Source: Bradyrhizobium aeschynomenes
GTDB lineage: Bacteria > Pseudomonadota > Alphaproteobacteria > Rhizobiales > Xanthobacteraceae
Assembly: GCF_013178945.1 (NCBI RefSeq)
Contig: NZ_JABFDM010000016.1
Span: forward strand, 65,168 to 127,117
Reading direction: 5' to 3'
DNA: 61,950 nucleotides
Shown here: piece by piece, positions 35,745 through 44,318 of the stretch
Layout: each line of letters begins with the position of its first letter
Position numbering within the stretch: the stretch's first letter is position 1
Notes under the pieces: generated by a model
Told to the model about the DNA's origin: nothing
The model's database searches: none
Seen by the model: only the letters and a program-made list of their open reading frames with translations
Position numbers and translations under genes: made by a program

Positions 35745-37016
35745 TCATCCCGGAATCCGGACCGGCAGGCTCTCATACCCCCGCACGAAGCTCGAATACA
35801 CACGCTTCGGCTCACCGACCACCTCGATGCGGTCGAAGCGCTTCAGGATCTCCTCCCAGACGATGCGCAGCTGCAGTTCGGCCAGCCGCATGCCGACGCA
35901 GCGGTGGATGCCGAAGCCGAAGGAGAGATGGATGCGCGGCCGCTTGCGGTCGATGATGAAGGCATCGGGGTTCTCGATCACCTCCTCGTCGCGGTTGCCC
36001 GAAACGTACCACATCACGACACGATCGCCCTTGCGGATCTTCCGGCCGCCCAGTTCGGTATCGACCAGCGCGGTGCGGCGCATATGTGCGAGCGGCGTCT
36101 GCCAGCGGATCACTTCCGGCACCATGGTCTCGATCAGCGCCGGGTTGTCGCGCAGCTTCTGATACTCGGCAGGGTTCTCGTTCAGCGCCAGCACCGAGGC
36201 CGTCATGGTGTTGCGCGTGGTGTCGTTGCCGCCGACGATGAGCAGGATCAGATTGCCCATCAGATTGTCCGGCGTCATGTGCCGCGTCGCCTCGCTATGC
36301 GCCATCATCGAGATCAGGTCACGGCCCGGATGGGCCTGGCGTTCCTTCCACATCCTGCCGAACGTCTCGGCGCAATCCGCAAGCTCGCGCCGGCGCTCTT
36401 CTTCCGAGGACACGATGCCGCTCTTGGGCAAGGCGGTCGAGACATCCGACCAGCGCGTCAGCTTGCGGCGCTCCTCGAACGGGAAGTCGAACAGCGTTGC
36501 CAGCATCTGCGTCGTCAGCTCGATCGACACCTTCTCGACCCAGTTGAAGGTCTCGTTGCGCGGCAGCGAATCCAGCACTCTCGCCGAGCGCTGCCGGATC
36601 AGCACCGCCATCTCGTCGAGATGATCCGGCGTGAACATCGGCTGCACCGTCTTGCGCTGCTCGCCATGGCGGGGCTCGTCCATCGCGATGAAGCTCGGCC
36701 ATTCATAGCCGGGCGGCACGTCGCGGATCATGATGCCGCCGTTGCTGACGTCGGAGGAAAACAGCGCGTGGTTGGTGTCGACATGCATGATGTCGTGGTA
36801 GCGCGTCACCGACCAATAGGGTTCGATCGGCGCCTTGGTGCAGTAATGCACGGGCGCCTCCTTGCGCAGCCGCTCGAACCACGGCCACAGCGTGTCGTTC
36901 TGGAACAGCCTGGGCGCGCCGGGATGGAAGTCCTCGATCGGCGTCGAATACGCCTCCCGCCGCGCCTCGCGCAGCAGATCGGCATGGTCGGAACGAAGCG
37001 CGGCCTGGCCGGTCAT
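35745..37016 (-). CDS. Cytochrome P450, CYP153-like (copy 1)
   Basis: Protein of 423 aa, soluble. P450 hallmarks are the I-helix VGGNDTTRNTM, the ExxR in VPEVIRWQTPL, and the haem loop SFGFGIHRCVG with ligand C373. Segments such as PYWSVTRYHDIMHVDTNHA, LTTQMLATLFDFPFEERRKL and RWQTPLAHMRRTALVDTELG strongly recall the CYP153 alkane/fatty-acid omega-hydroxylases. No ferredoxin or ferredoxin reductase gene is adjacent, so electrons must come from elsewhere. ATG 37016 has AAAGGA upstream. It is a paralogue of the next gene. Confidence 0.9.
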   Translation of the reverse strand: MTGQAALRSDHADLLREARREAYSTPIEDFHPGAPRLFQNDTLWPWFERLRKEAPVHYCTKAPIEPYWSVTRYHDIMHVDTNHALFSSDVSNGGIMIRDVPPGYEWPSFIAMDEPRHGEQRKTVQPMFTPDHLDEMAVLIRQRSARVLDSLPRNETFNWVEKVSIELTTQMLATLFDFPFEERRKLTRWSDVSTALPKSGIVSSEEERRRELADCAETFGRMWKERQAHPGRDLISMMAHSEATRHMTPDNLMGNLILLIVGGNDTTRNTMTASVLALNENPAEYQKLRDNPALIETMVPEVIRWQTPLAHMRRTALVDTELGGRKIRKGDRVVMWYVSGNRDEEVIENPDAFIIDRKRPRIHLSFGFGIHRCVGMRLAELQLRIVWEEILKRFDRIEVVGEPKRVYSSFVRGYESLPVRIPG

Positions 37017-37077
37017 GGAGTGGTCCTTTTTCAACGGTCGATCCATTCTCGACAATGCATGAAGTATGGTTGGTCTC

Positions 37078-37160
37078 CGTCATTGCGAGCGAAGCGAAGC
37101 AATCCAGGGCCAGGAAGAAAGTCTGGATTGCTTCGTCGCCTTCGGCTCCTCGCAATGACG
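37078..37160. repeat. REP-like palindrome between the two P450 genes
   Basis: CGTCATTGCGAGCGAAGCGA at the left and TCCTCGCAATGACG at the right are the same family as 31015-31095, with inner arms GCAATCCAG and CTGGATTGC. It occupies the 188-base intergenic gap. Confidence 0.8.
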
Positions 37161-37204
37161 GATTCGCAGATAGTTCGTACGCGAAATCGTCGAGCGGATT
37201 AAAC

Positions 37205-38500
37205 TTACGCCGCAATCCTCACCGGCAATGTCTCATACCCCTTCACGAAGCTGGAATAGACCCTCTTTGGCTCGTCCATCACGTCGATATGATCGAAGCG
37301 CTTCAGGATCTCCTCCCAGATGATCTTGAGTTGCAGCTCGGCCAGCCGCAGGCCGACGCAGCGGTGGATGCCGAAGCCGAAGGACAGATGCTGCCGGGGC
37401 CTGGAGCGATCGATGATGAAGTCGTAGGGGCGCTCGATCGCGGCTTCGTCGCGGTTGCCCGAGACGTACCACATCACCACCTTGTCGCCCTTGCGAATCT
37501 GCTTGCCGCGGAACTCGATGTCGGCGAGCGCCGTCCGCCGCATGTGCGCGAGCGGGGTCTGCCAGCGGATCACCTCCGGCACGAAGCTGTCGATCAGCGC
37601 CGGATTGGTCTTGAGTTTGCGGTACTGCTCCGGATGCTGGCTGAGTGCGTAGATGCTCCCGGACATGGTGTTGCGCGTGGTGTCGTTGCCTCCGACGATC
37701 AGCAGCACGAGGTTGCCGAGGAAGTTCTTCGGATCCATGTTCCGCGTCGCCTCGCTGTGCGCCATCATCGACAGCAGGTCGCTCTTGGGCGGCTGGCTGG
37801 CACGCTCCTGCCACAGCCGCGCGAAATAGCGCGCGCACTCCATCAGTTCGGCCTGCCGCTCGTCCTCGGTCGCGACCAGGCCGTCCGGTCCGGGCAGCGT
37901 TGTCGCGATGTCGGACCAGCGCGTCAGCTTGCGGCGGTCCTCCCAGGGAAAGTCGAACAGCACGGCCAGCATCTGCGTGGTCAGCTCGATCGAGACGCGG
38001 TCGACCCAGTCGAACACCTCGCCGACGGGCAGGTTGTCGAGGCATTCCGCCGAGCGCTTGCGGATGTTGATCGCGAGCTCGTCGAGATGCGTCGGCGTGA
38101 ACATCGGCGCCACGGTCTTGCGCTGCGCGGCATGACGCGGCGGGTCCATCGCGATGAAGCTTTCTCGGCGGAGATCGGGCGGCACGTCGCGGATGGTGAT
38201 GCCGCCGAGCGCCGAGGCCGAAGAGAATACCGCGTGGTTGGTCTCGATCTCCATGATGTCGTCGTAGCGGGTGATCGACCAGTACGGACCGAACATCGAG
38301 TCCCGGCAGTAGTGCACCGGGTCCTCGCGGCGCAGCCGGTCGAAATAGGGCCAATGCGTGTCGGTGCGGAACAGCTCGGGATGGCCGGGATCGAAGTCGG
38401 CGAGCGGCAGCGATGCTGCGCGGCCGGCGGCCCGTTCGATGACGCGCTCGCCTGCCGCGGCGGGTCGATCTGCTTCGGCCGTGGTGGTGGTCCCGTGCAT
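37205..38500 (-). CDS. Cytochrome P450, CYP153-like (copy 2)
   Basis: Protein of 431 aa. I-helix VGGNDTTRNTMSGS, ExxR in VPEVIRWQTPLAHM, and haem loop FGFGIHRCVG (C381) are intact. It aligns with copy 1 over its whole length, with near-identical C-terminal blocks (RLAELQLKIIWEEILKRFD), so the pair arose by tandem duplication with divergence in the N-terminal substrate-recognition segments. GGAG lies seven bases before ATG 38500. It heads the minus-strand island and is divergent from isovaleryl-CoA dehydrogenase. Confidence 0.92.
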   Translation of the reverse strand: MHGTTTTAEADRPAAAGERVIERAAGRAASLPLADFDPGHPELFRTDTHWPYFDRLRREDPVHYCRDSMFGPYWSITRYDDIMEIETNHAVFSSASALGGITIRDVPPDLRRESFIAMDPPRHAAQRKTVAPMFTPTHLDELAINIRKRSAECLDNLPVGEVFDWVDRVSIELTTQMLAVLFDFPWEDRRKLTRWSDIATTLPGPDGLVATEDERQAELMECARYFARLWQERASQPPKSDLLSMMAHSEATRNMDPKNFLGNLVLLIVGGNDTTRNTMSGSIYALSQHPEQYRKLKTNPALIDSFVPEVIRWQTPLAHMRRTALADIEFRGKQIRKGDKVVMWYVSGNRDEAAIERPYDFIIDRSRPRQHLSFGFGIHRCVGLRLAELQLKIIWEEILKRFDHIDVMDEPKRVYSSFVKGYETLPVRIAA

Positions 38501-38724
38501 GGACGTCTCCTTGATGGCCAGCTTCTATTTGTCCGGCGACACTTGGCGCGATTACATCCTGCCCGGGAGCGCGGGGCAAGCGCTGAGTTTGCCGGGAGCC
38601 GCCAGGGCCGGTCTTGCGTCGCAAGGCTGGTGTTCACCTGGATGTCGGGCGTGACAAGCGCCACGTCACGGAATATGGCTTTGGGCCATTGTTGCAGAGC
38701 AGAAGACTAGCAGGAGGCCGCCCC

Positions 38725-39897
38725 ATGATCGCCAACGCGCAGCGCATGTTCAATTTCGATCTCGGCGAGACGGCGGACGCGATCCGCGAGACGGTGGCGA
38801 GCTTTTCGCAGGAGCAGATCGCGCCGCGCGCGGCCGAGATCGACCGCTCCAATCAGTTTCCACGCGACCTCTGGCCTCGGATCGGCGAGCTCGGCCTGCA
38901 CGGCATCACGGTCGAGGAGGAGTATGGCGGCGCCGGGCTCGGCTACCTCGAGCACTGTATCGCGATGGAGGAGATCTCGCGCGCCTCGGCCTCGGTCGGT
39001 CTGTCCTACGGCGCCCACTCCAACCTCTGCGTCAACCAGATCCGCCGCAACGGCAACGAGGCGCAAAAGCGCAAATACCTGCCCAAGCTGATCTCGGGCG
39101 AGCACGTCGGCTCGCTGGCGATGTCCGAGCCGCAGGCCGGCTCCGACGTGGTGTCGATGAAGACCCGCGCCGACAAGAAGGGCGACCGCTTCGTCCTCAA
39201 CGGCAACAAGATGTGGATCACCAACGGTCCGATCGCCGAGACGCTGGTCGTGTATGCCAAGACCGATCCGCAAGGCGGCCCGCGCGGCATCACCGCCTTC
39301 ATCATCGAGAAGGGCATGAAGGGCTTCTCGACCGCGCAGAAGCTCGACAAGCTCGGCATGCGCGGCTCCGATACCTGCGAGCTGGTGTTCGAGGATTGCG
39401 AGGTGCCGGAGGAGAACGTGCTCGGGCAGGTCGGCCGCGGCGTCAACGTGCTGATGTCGGGCCTCGACTATGAGCGCGCGGTGCTCGCCGCAGGGCCGCT
39501 CGGCATCATGCAGGCCTGCATGGACGCGGTGCTGCCCTATGTGCACGAGCGCAAGCAGTTCGGCCAGCCGATCGGCACGTTCCAGCTGGTGCAGGGCAAG
39601 GTCGCCGACATGTATACGACGATGAACGCCGCGCGCGCCTACGTCTACGCCGTGGCCAAGGCCTGCGATCGCGGCGAGACGACCCGCGAGGACGCCGCGG
39701 GCGCGATTCTCTTTGCGGCGGAGAAGGCGACCCAATGCGCGCTCGACGCCATCCAGCTGCTCGGCGGCAATGGCTACATCAACGACTATTCGACCGGGCG
39801 GCTGCTGCGCGATGCCAAGCTGTACGAGATCGGCGCCGGCACCAGCGAGATCCGGCGCATGCTGATCGGGCGGGAATTGTTCGACAAGACGTCGTGA
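38725..39897 (+). CDS. ivd: Isovaleryl-CoA dehydrogenase
   Basis: Protein of 390 aa, AGGAGG before ATG 38725. It carries the isovaleryl-CoA dehydrogenase signatures: LAMSEPQAGSDVVSMKTRA (FAD), MWITNGPIAETLVVYAKTD, the catalytic-base segment GLDYERAVLAAGPLG (Glu in the position used by IVD rather than that of most ACADs), GKVADMYTTMNAARAYVYAV, and the C-terminal LLGGNGYINDYSTGRLLRD and YEIGAGTSEIRR. It performs the third step of leucine catabolism. The usual methylcrotonyl-CoA carboxylase genes do not follow it here. Confidence 0.92.
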   Translation: MIANAQRMFNFDLGETADAIRETVASFSQEQIAPRAAEIDRSNQFPRDLWPRIGELGLHGITVEEEYGGAGLGYLEHCIAMEEISRASASVGLSYGAHSNLCVNQIRRNGNEAQKRKYLPKLISGEHVGSLAMSEPQAGSDVVSMKTRADKKGDRFVLNGNKMWITNGPIAETLVVYAKTDPQGGPRGITAFIIEKGMKGFSTAQKLDKLGMRGSDTCELVFEDCEVPEENVLGQVGRGVNVLMSGLDYERAVLAAGPLGIMQACMDAVLPYVHERKQFGQPIGTFQLVQGKVADMYTTMNAARAYVYAVAKACDRGETTREDAAGAILFAAEKATQCALDAIQLLGGNGYINDYSTGRLLRDAKLYEIGAGTSEIRRMLIGRELFDKTS

Positions 39898-39977
39898 GAC
39901 GCCGGCCGGCCTGAGGCGCGCGCGAAAGATTCGCGTTCGCCAATCGGCCGGGCGCGATATTTATTTGCGCTTCGCCC

Positions 39978-40000
39978 CGGCCGGTGTTTTTTTCCGGCCG
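39978..40000. terminator. Hairpin with T-rich loop after ivd
   Basis: CGGCCGG (39978-39984), the loop TGTTTTTTT, and CCGGCCG (39994-40000) form a perfect 7-bp stem, 81 bases after the ivd stop. The T run is in the loop rather than after the stem. The design resembles hairpin 1 of the dispersed repeats at 8427 and 22778, but the flanks are not similar. Confidence 0.5.
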
Positions 40001-40103
40001 AGTTGCGTGCAAAATGCGTCGCCCACCTCGAACCTCGGAGTCGCCGCCGCGACGAACAACCGAGGTATTTTGTATGTCATTGCGTGTGTCGGAGGCGCGA
40101 GCC

Positions 40104-41246
40104 GTGAACCAGATGAGTTATGTTCCGCAGCAGCCTCCGCCGCTTCCGCCGCTCGCCGCGGTGTTTTCCGGCGCACGCGGCGAGTTCTTCCGGCTGGTCA
40201 GCCGTGGTGCGGCCATCGAACTGATCACCCTCGGCTTCTACCGGTTCTGGCTGGCGACCGACATCCGCCGGCATCTGTGGGTCAACACATCGGTCGATGG
40301 GGACGCCGCCGAATATACCGGCCGCGGCAAGGAGCTTCTGATCGGCTTCCTGTTCGCCATGGCGATCCTGGTCCCGATCTACCTTGCCTATTTCCTCGTC
40401 ACCGTGGAGGCCGAGCGGTACCAGGGGTTCGCCAGCGTGCCGCTCGTGATCGCCTTCTACGCCTTCGGCCAGTTCGCGATCTATCGCGCGCGGCGCTACC
40501 GGCTGACGCGCACGGTCTGGCGCGGCATCCGGTTCTGGATGGATGGCTCGGGCTGGGCCTATTCCGGCCGCGCCATGCTGTGGACGCTGTTGGCGGTGCT
40601 GACGCTGGGATTGGCTTGGCCATGGCGCGCCGCAGCGCTCGAGCGCTACAAGATGCGGCATTCGCATTACGGCGATCTCAGCGGCGACTTCGAGGGACGC
40701 GGCTGGGAGTTTTTCAAGCGGGCCTGGTATCTCTGGGTGATCGCGCCGTTTGCGATGCTGTTGTTTCCCTTGCTGCCGTTCGTCTATGCGCAGTTCAAAG
40801 CCGTCGAATGGCGCTGGTGGCTGTCGGGCATCCGCTTTGGCGGCGTGCGCCTGGAGTCGACCTTGCCGGGCAACGCATTCTACGGCCTGTATTGGAAAGT
40901 GATCGGCTGGTGGATCCTGTTGTCGATCGCATCCGGCGCCTATTTCGGCGCTGTGGCCTTTCTGATGCACAGCCTGCTCGGGCTGGGGAGCGATGAGCTG
41001 CCGCAGGCCCAGGCGCTCTCCAACAACATTCCGATGCTGGTGCTGCTGGGGCTCGGCTACGTCGCCTGGATCCTGGCGCTCAACGTCGTGATGCGCCTCT
41101 ATCTGGTGCGCGACATGTGGGCGACGGTGCTGCAATCGGTTCAGGTGCATGGCGTCGAGGCCATGGCCAATGTCGCCGCAAAGGGCGATCTGGCCAGCGC
41201 GCTCGGCGAGGGGTTTGCCGATGGACTCGACGTCGCCGGATTCTGA
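40104..41246 (+). CDS. YjgN family membrane protein (DUF898)
   Basis: Protein of 380 aa. I chose GTG 40104 because GGAGG lies eight bases upstream; ATG 40074 and ATG 40113 are close alternatives. DUF898 motifs are GARGEFFRLVSRGAAIELIT, LGFYRFWLATDIRRHLWVNT and GDAAEYTGRGKELLIGFLFA, then WRGIRFWMDGSGWAYSGRAM and, in a second half, LSGIRFGGVRLESTLPGNAF. Six to eight helices are expected. The function is unknown. It overlaps the M48 peptidase gene by 26 bases, so both are co-translated, and a joint role in membrane-protein quality control is a reasonable guess. Confidence 0.9.
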   Translation: MNQMSYVPQQPPPLPPLAAVFSGARGEFFRLVSRGAAIELITLGFYRFWLATDIRRHLWVNTSVDGDAAEYTGRGKELLIGFLFAMAILVPIYLAYFLVTVEAERYQGFASVPLVIAFYAFGQFAIYRARRYRLTRTVWRGIRFWMDGSGWAYSGRAMLWTLLAVLTLGLAWPWRAAALERYKMRHSHYGDLSGDFEGRGWEFFKRAWYLWVIAPFAMLLFPLLPFVYAQFKAVEWRWWLSGIRFGGVRLESTLPGNAFYGLYWKVIGWWILLSIASGAYFGAVAFLMHSLLGLGSDELPQAQALSNNIPMLVLLGLGYVAWILALNVVMRLYLVRDMWATVLQSVQVHGVEAMANVAAKGDLASALGEGFADGLDVAGF

Positions 41247-42360
41247 TCCCGAGCTCAGCGCGGCTCGCGCTGCCGAGGGCGTGCCGGCCGAGCCGGCGGC
41301 GCCGTCCGGCAGTCCTGCGACCTATTTCGACGGACTGTCGAACCGGCGGCAGACCGTTACGATCGGCTTCGCCAATCAGCTCGTGATGCGCAGCGCCGAC
41401 AATTTCGTATCCTGGCCCTATGCGGACATTCGTCGTGTCGACGGGCCGAGTGGCACGCTGCGCGTCAGCTGCTTGTCGGCCTCGCCGCTGGCACGGCTCG
41501 AGATCCGCGACGCCGCGGCTGCCGCCGAGCTGATCGCGCGGTGCAGCCATATCGACGAGAACCGGCTGACGCGCGGCGGAATCGCGCGCATCGTCGCCTG
41601 GTCGCTGGCGGCTGCGGCGTCCATCGTCGCGATCGTGCTGGTCGTGCTTCCCTTTGCCGCCGAGCGGCTGACGCCCCTCGTTCCACCGGCGATGGAGCGC
41701 CATCTCGGCGAAGCGGCCGTGGTGCAGATCCAGGCGCTGTTCGGCGACAAGCTCTGCAGCGAGGCGGCCGGGCAGGCGGCCTTCGCCAAGCTGGTGACGG
41801 CGCTGCGCCGGCCGGCCGGGCTCGACGACAGCATCGCCTCGCAGGTGCTGGATACCCCGATCCCCAACGCCTTCGCCTTGCCGGGTGGCCGCTTCTTCCT
41901 GTTCCGCGGGCTGCTCGACAAGTCGAACGATCCGGACGAGGTCGCCGGCGTTTTGGCCCATGAGCTCGGTCATCTCAAGCATCGCGACAATCTGCGGCAG
42001 CTCATTCACAACGGCGGCAGCTCGTTCCTGATCGGGCTGTTGTTCGGCGACGTCACCGGCGCGGGCGCCGCGGTCTTCGCTTCCCGGGCCATGATCGACG
42101 CGTCCTATTCGCGCGAGGCGGAGGAGGCGGCCGACAGTTTCGCCATCGAGGTGATGCGCAAGCTCGGCCGACCGACCCGGCCGATGGGCGAATTGATGTT
42201 CCGCATCACCGGCAAGCAGGACGGCAAGCTGTCGCTGTGGTCGAGCCACCCCCTGACCGAGGATCGCCTGGCCCGCATGCGCGCCGCCGACCGCCCCGCC
42301 AGCGGCCCGCCGCTGCTGAGCGCCGAGGAATGGAAGGCGATGAAGGGGATCTGCAAGTAG
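41221..42360 (+). CDS. M48 family metallopeptidase, membrane-anchored
   Basis: Protein of 379 aa. One helix at about 121-147 (IARIVAWSLAAAASIVAIVL) follows an N-terminal cytoplasmic region. The zinc site is H247-E248-x2-H251 (VLAHELGHLKHRD), with the third ligand Glu in SREAEEAADSFAIEVM; the preceding IPNAFALPGGRFFLFRGLLD is the typical M48/Oma1-BepA strand. It is therefore probably an active zinc protease facing the periplasm. The gene begins inside the DUF898 gene with GAGGGG upstream. The substrate is unknown. Confidence 0.92.
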   Translation: MDSTSPDSDPELSAARAAEGVPAEPAAPSGSPATYFDGLSNRRQTVTIGFANQLVMRSADNFVSWPYADIRRVDGPSGTLRVSCLSASPLARLEIRDAAAAAELIARCSHIDENRLTRGGIARIVAWSLAAAASIVAIVLVVLPFAAERLTPLVPPAMERHLGEAAVVQIQALFGDKLCSEAAGQAAFAKLVTALRRPAGLDDSIASQVLDTPIPNAFALPGGRFFLFRGLLDKSNDPDEVAGVLAHELGHLKHRDNLRQLIHNGGSSFLIGLLFGDVTGAGAAVFASRAMIDASYSREAEEAADSFAIEVMRKLGRPTRPMGELMFRITGKQDGKLSLWSSHPLTEDRLARMRAADRPASGPPLLSAEEWKAMKGICK

Positions 42361-42395
42361 CTGAGTTGGCGACGCCTTCTCCCCAAATCCGGTAT

Positions 42396-42511
42396 CGTCC
42401 CGGCGAACGCCGGGACCCATAACCACCGAGTCGGATTGTTGGAAGAAGGTCTCGCCCAGCGTGCTCCCATCGCAGGGCCGCGGCGTATGGGTCCCGGCGT
42501 TCGCCGGGACG
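42396..42511. repeat. Perfect 26-bp-arm palindrome (REP-like)
   Basis: The arms 42396-42421 and 42486-42511 are perfect reverse complements built on CGTCCCGGCGAACGCCGGGA, itself a smaller hairpin. It lies between the M48 and DUF2927 genes (convergent), so it can act as a terminator. The decayed relative is at 22531-22660. Confidence 0.85.
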
Positions 42512-42584
42512 ACACCAGAGCTTGACGCGAGACAGGGGCTTCATCTGAGGGCCAAGACGATGCCCCACTAGCTGAGCTTCCGCC

Positions 42585-43439
42585 TCACTCCGCCAGATCG
42601 TTGACCTGCTTCACCCAGGCCCGGACATCCGTCAGCACGGCCGGCAGCACCGCCTTGACCTCGGCCAGCGACATGCCGGCCTTGACGCGCGGGTCGTACA
42701 GCATGTTGAGGATGTACTGGTCGTAGACGTCGAAATAGCCCATCGAAACGTTGTCGTTGAACATCGTCCAGGGCACGCTCGCCGTATCGTTGATCGGCCC
42801 GAGCGATTGCAGCAGCTCCTCATAGGCGCAGTCGAGGAAGACGAAATCGCCATTGTCGACGGTGAGGATCACGTCGGAATGCTCGATCTCGAATGCCTCG
42901 TTCTTGCGGAAGCCGGACAGGCATTGCGGATCGAGCGAGGTCTTGATCTCGCGGGCGCGCTCGCTGCCATAGGCCTGGCTGATGGTGTGGTAGAGGTCGC
43001 GGTCGCGTACCAGCTTGACCCGGACGTTGGCGTCGCCGTTGGTCTCGGTCATCGCGATGTCGAGATGACGGACGCGGGCGGCGATGTCGCCCACGACCTT
43101 GGCGAGCTGCGCCTTGCGGTCGGCGCGGCGGCCGTCAGCGAACACGCGCACCGGCGCGCTGTACTTGCGGATGCGATCGACGCGCCCGGCGAGATGGTAT
43201 TCGGCGCCGAACGCGGTCTTGAAGAAGCCGTCAGTGATCTCGGCGTCGGTGAAGCTCTTCTTCTCGGCGCGCTGGCGCGCGGCGATGGCCGGAATCTCCG
43301 CGGTCGAGGCCGGCAGCGGGATCGTCATGGTCACGATCGAGGCCAGCGCGGCAGTCAGGGCGACTGCCGCGGTCCGGGCCGACCGCCGCAAGCGGATGGC
43401 TTGCTCCCGGCGATGATAAGCGCTCCGGCCTTGCGACAT
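42585..43439 (-). CDS. DUF2927 family exported protein
   Basis: Protein of 284 aa. A basic N-terminus and a hydrophobic segment (TAAVALTAALASIVTMTIPL) act as signal or anchor. The DUF2927 core follows: KSFTDAEITDGFFKTAFGAE, RIRKYSAPVRVFADGRRADR, then the conserved LDPQCLSGFRKN, DFVFLDCAYEELLQSLGPIN and VPWTMFNDNVSMGYFDVYDQ. Two Cys may form a disulfide. The fold looks peptidase-like in parts, but no zinc motif is seen. The function is unknown. Confidence 0.87.
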   Translation of the reverse strand: MSQGRSAYHRREQAIRLRRSARTAAVALTAALASIVTMTIPLPASTAEIPAIAARQRAEKKSFTDAEITDGFFKTAFGAEYHLAGRVDRIRKYSAPVRVFADGRRADRKAQLAKVVGDIAARVRHLDIAMTETNGDANVRVKLVRDRDLYHTISQAYGSERAREIKTSLDPQCLSGFRKNEAFEIEHSDVILTVDNGDFVFLDCAYEELLQSLGPINDTASVPWTMFNDNVSMGYFDVYDQYILNMLYDPRVKAGMSLAEVKAVLPAVLTDVRAWVKQVNDLAE

Positions 43440-43465
43440 GATCCCGCGTGCAACTCGCCCGTGCT

Positions 43466-44038
43466 TCAGTTCTTGACGATCACCGTGGTGCCGACCGAGA
43501 CGCGGTCGTAGAGATCGGTGACGTCGTCATTGGTCATGCGGAAGCAGCCCGACGACACCGCCTGGCCGATCGTCTCCGGCTCGTTGGAGCCGTGGATGCG
43601 ATACAGCGTGGATCCGAGATACATCGCCCGCGCGCCGAGCGGGTTCTCGATGCCGCCGGCCATGTGACGCGGCAGATCCGGGCGGCGGCGCAGCATCTGC
43701 GACGGCGGGGTCCAGGCCGGCCATTCCTTCTTGGCGGTAATGCGATGGACGCCGCTCCAGCGGAACCCGTCGCGGCCGACGCCGATGCCGTAGCGCAGCG
43801 CCTGGCCGCCCTGCAGCACCAGATAGAGCCGGCGCTCGGAGGTGTTCACGACGATCGTGCCGGGCGCATAGTCGCCCTGGAACATGACCCTCTCGCGCGG
43901 AATGGGGCTGACGCCGCTCTGGTAGAAGTTCGTCCCGCCGCCGAAGATGTCCCTGGTGTCGAACATTTCCGCCCGCGCCATCCCGGCGCTTGCCATCAAC
44001 GCGATCGCAGCAATTCCCAAAGCAAGACAGCGCTTCAT
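43466..44038 (-). CDS. L,D-transpeptidase (YkuD)
   Basis: Protein of 190 aa with a signal peptide (KRCLALGIAAIALMASAGMA). The YkuD domain covers about 60-190: PGTIVVNTSERRLYLVLQGG, QALRYGIGVGRDGFRWSGVH, and the active site H149-x15-C165 (HGSNEPETIGQAVSSGCFRM). It should cross-link peptidoglycan 3-3 or attach proteins in the periplasm. Two ATGs (44044, 44038) compete; AGGGG spacing favours 44038. Confidence 0.94.
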   Translation of the reverse strand: MKRCLALGIAAIALMASAGMARAEMFDTRDIFGGGTNFYQSGVSPIPRERVMFQGDYAPGTIVVNTSERRLYLVLQGGQALRYGIGVGRDGFRWSGVHRITAKKEWPAWTPPSQMLRRRPDLPRHMAGGIENPLGARAMYLGSTLYRIHGSNEPETIGQAVSSGCFRMTNDDVTDLYDRVSVGTTVIVKN

Positions 44039-44318
44039 TTCCATCCCCTGGCAAACATCAAATTCCGCCCGCAGACAGGCCATAAACGGTTGCATTCCGC
44101 AACCCACGGCGGCGTGAGGCCGGTATGTGGCGGCGGTCCGTGACCCAAATCCCACGGAAAATCCTGGGGCGCGCGGGTCGAACACCCTGTTAGCCACGAC
44201 GGCGCATGGGCGCCGCGGCGATGGCAGCAATGCGGCCAGCCCCTTTGACGCGGCCGGCGAACAATGATTGATCTGCCCGGCATTGCAAATGGCGCGCGGA
44301 CTTAAACGGGAGAATAGG

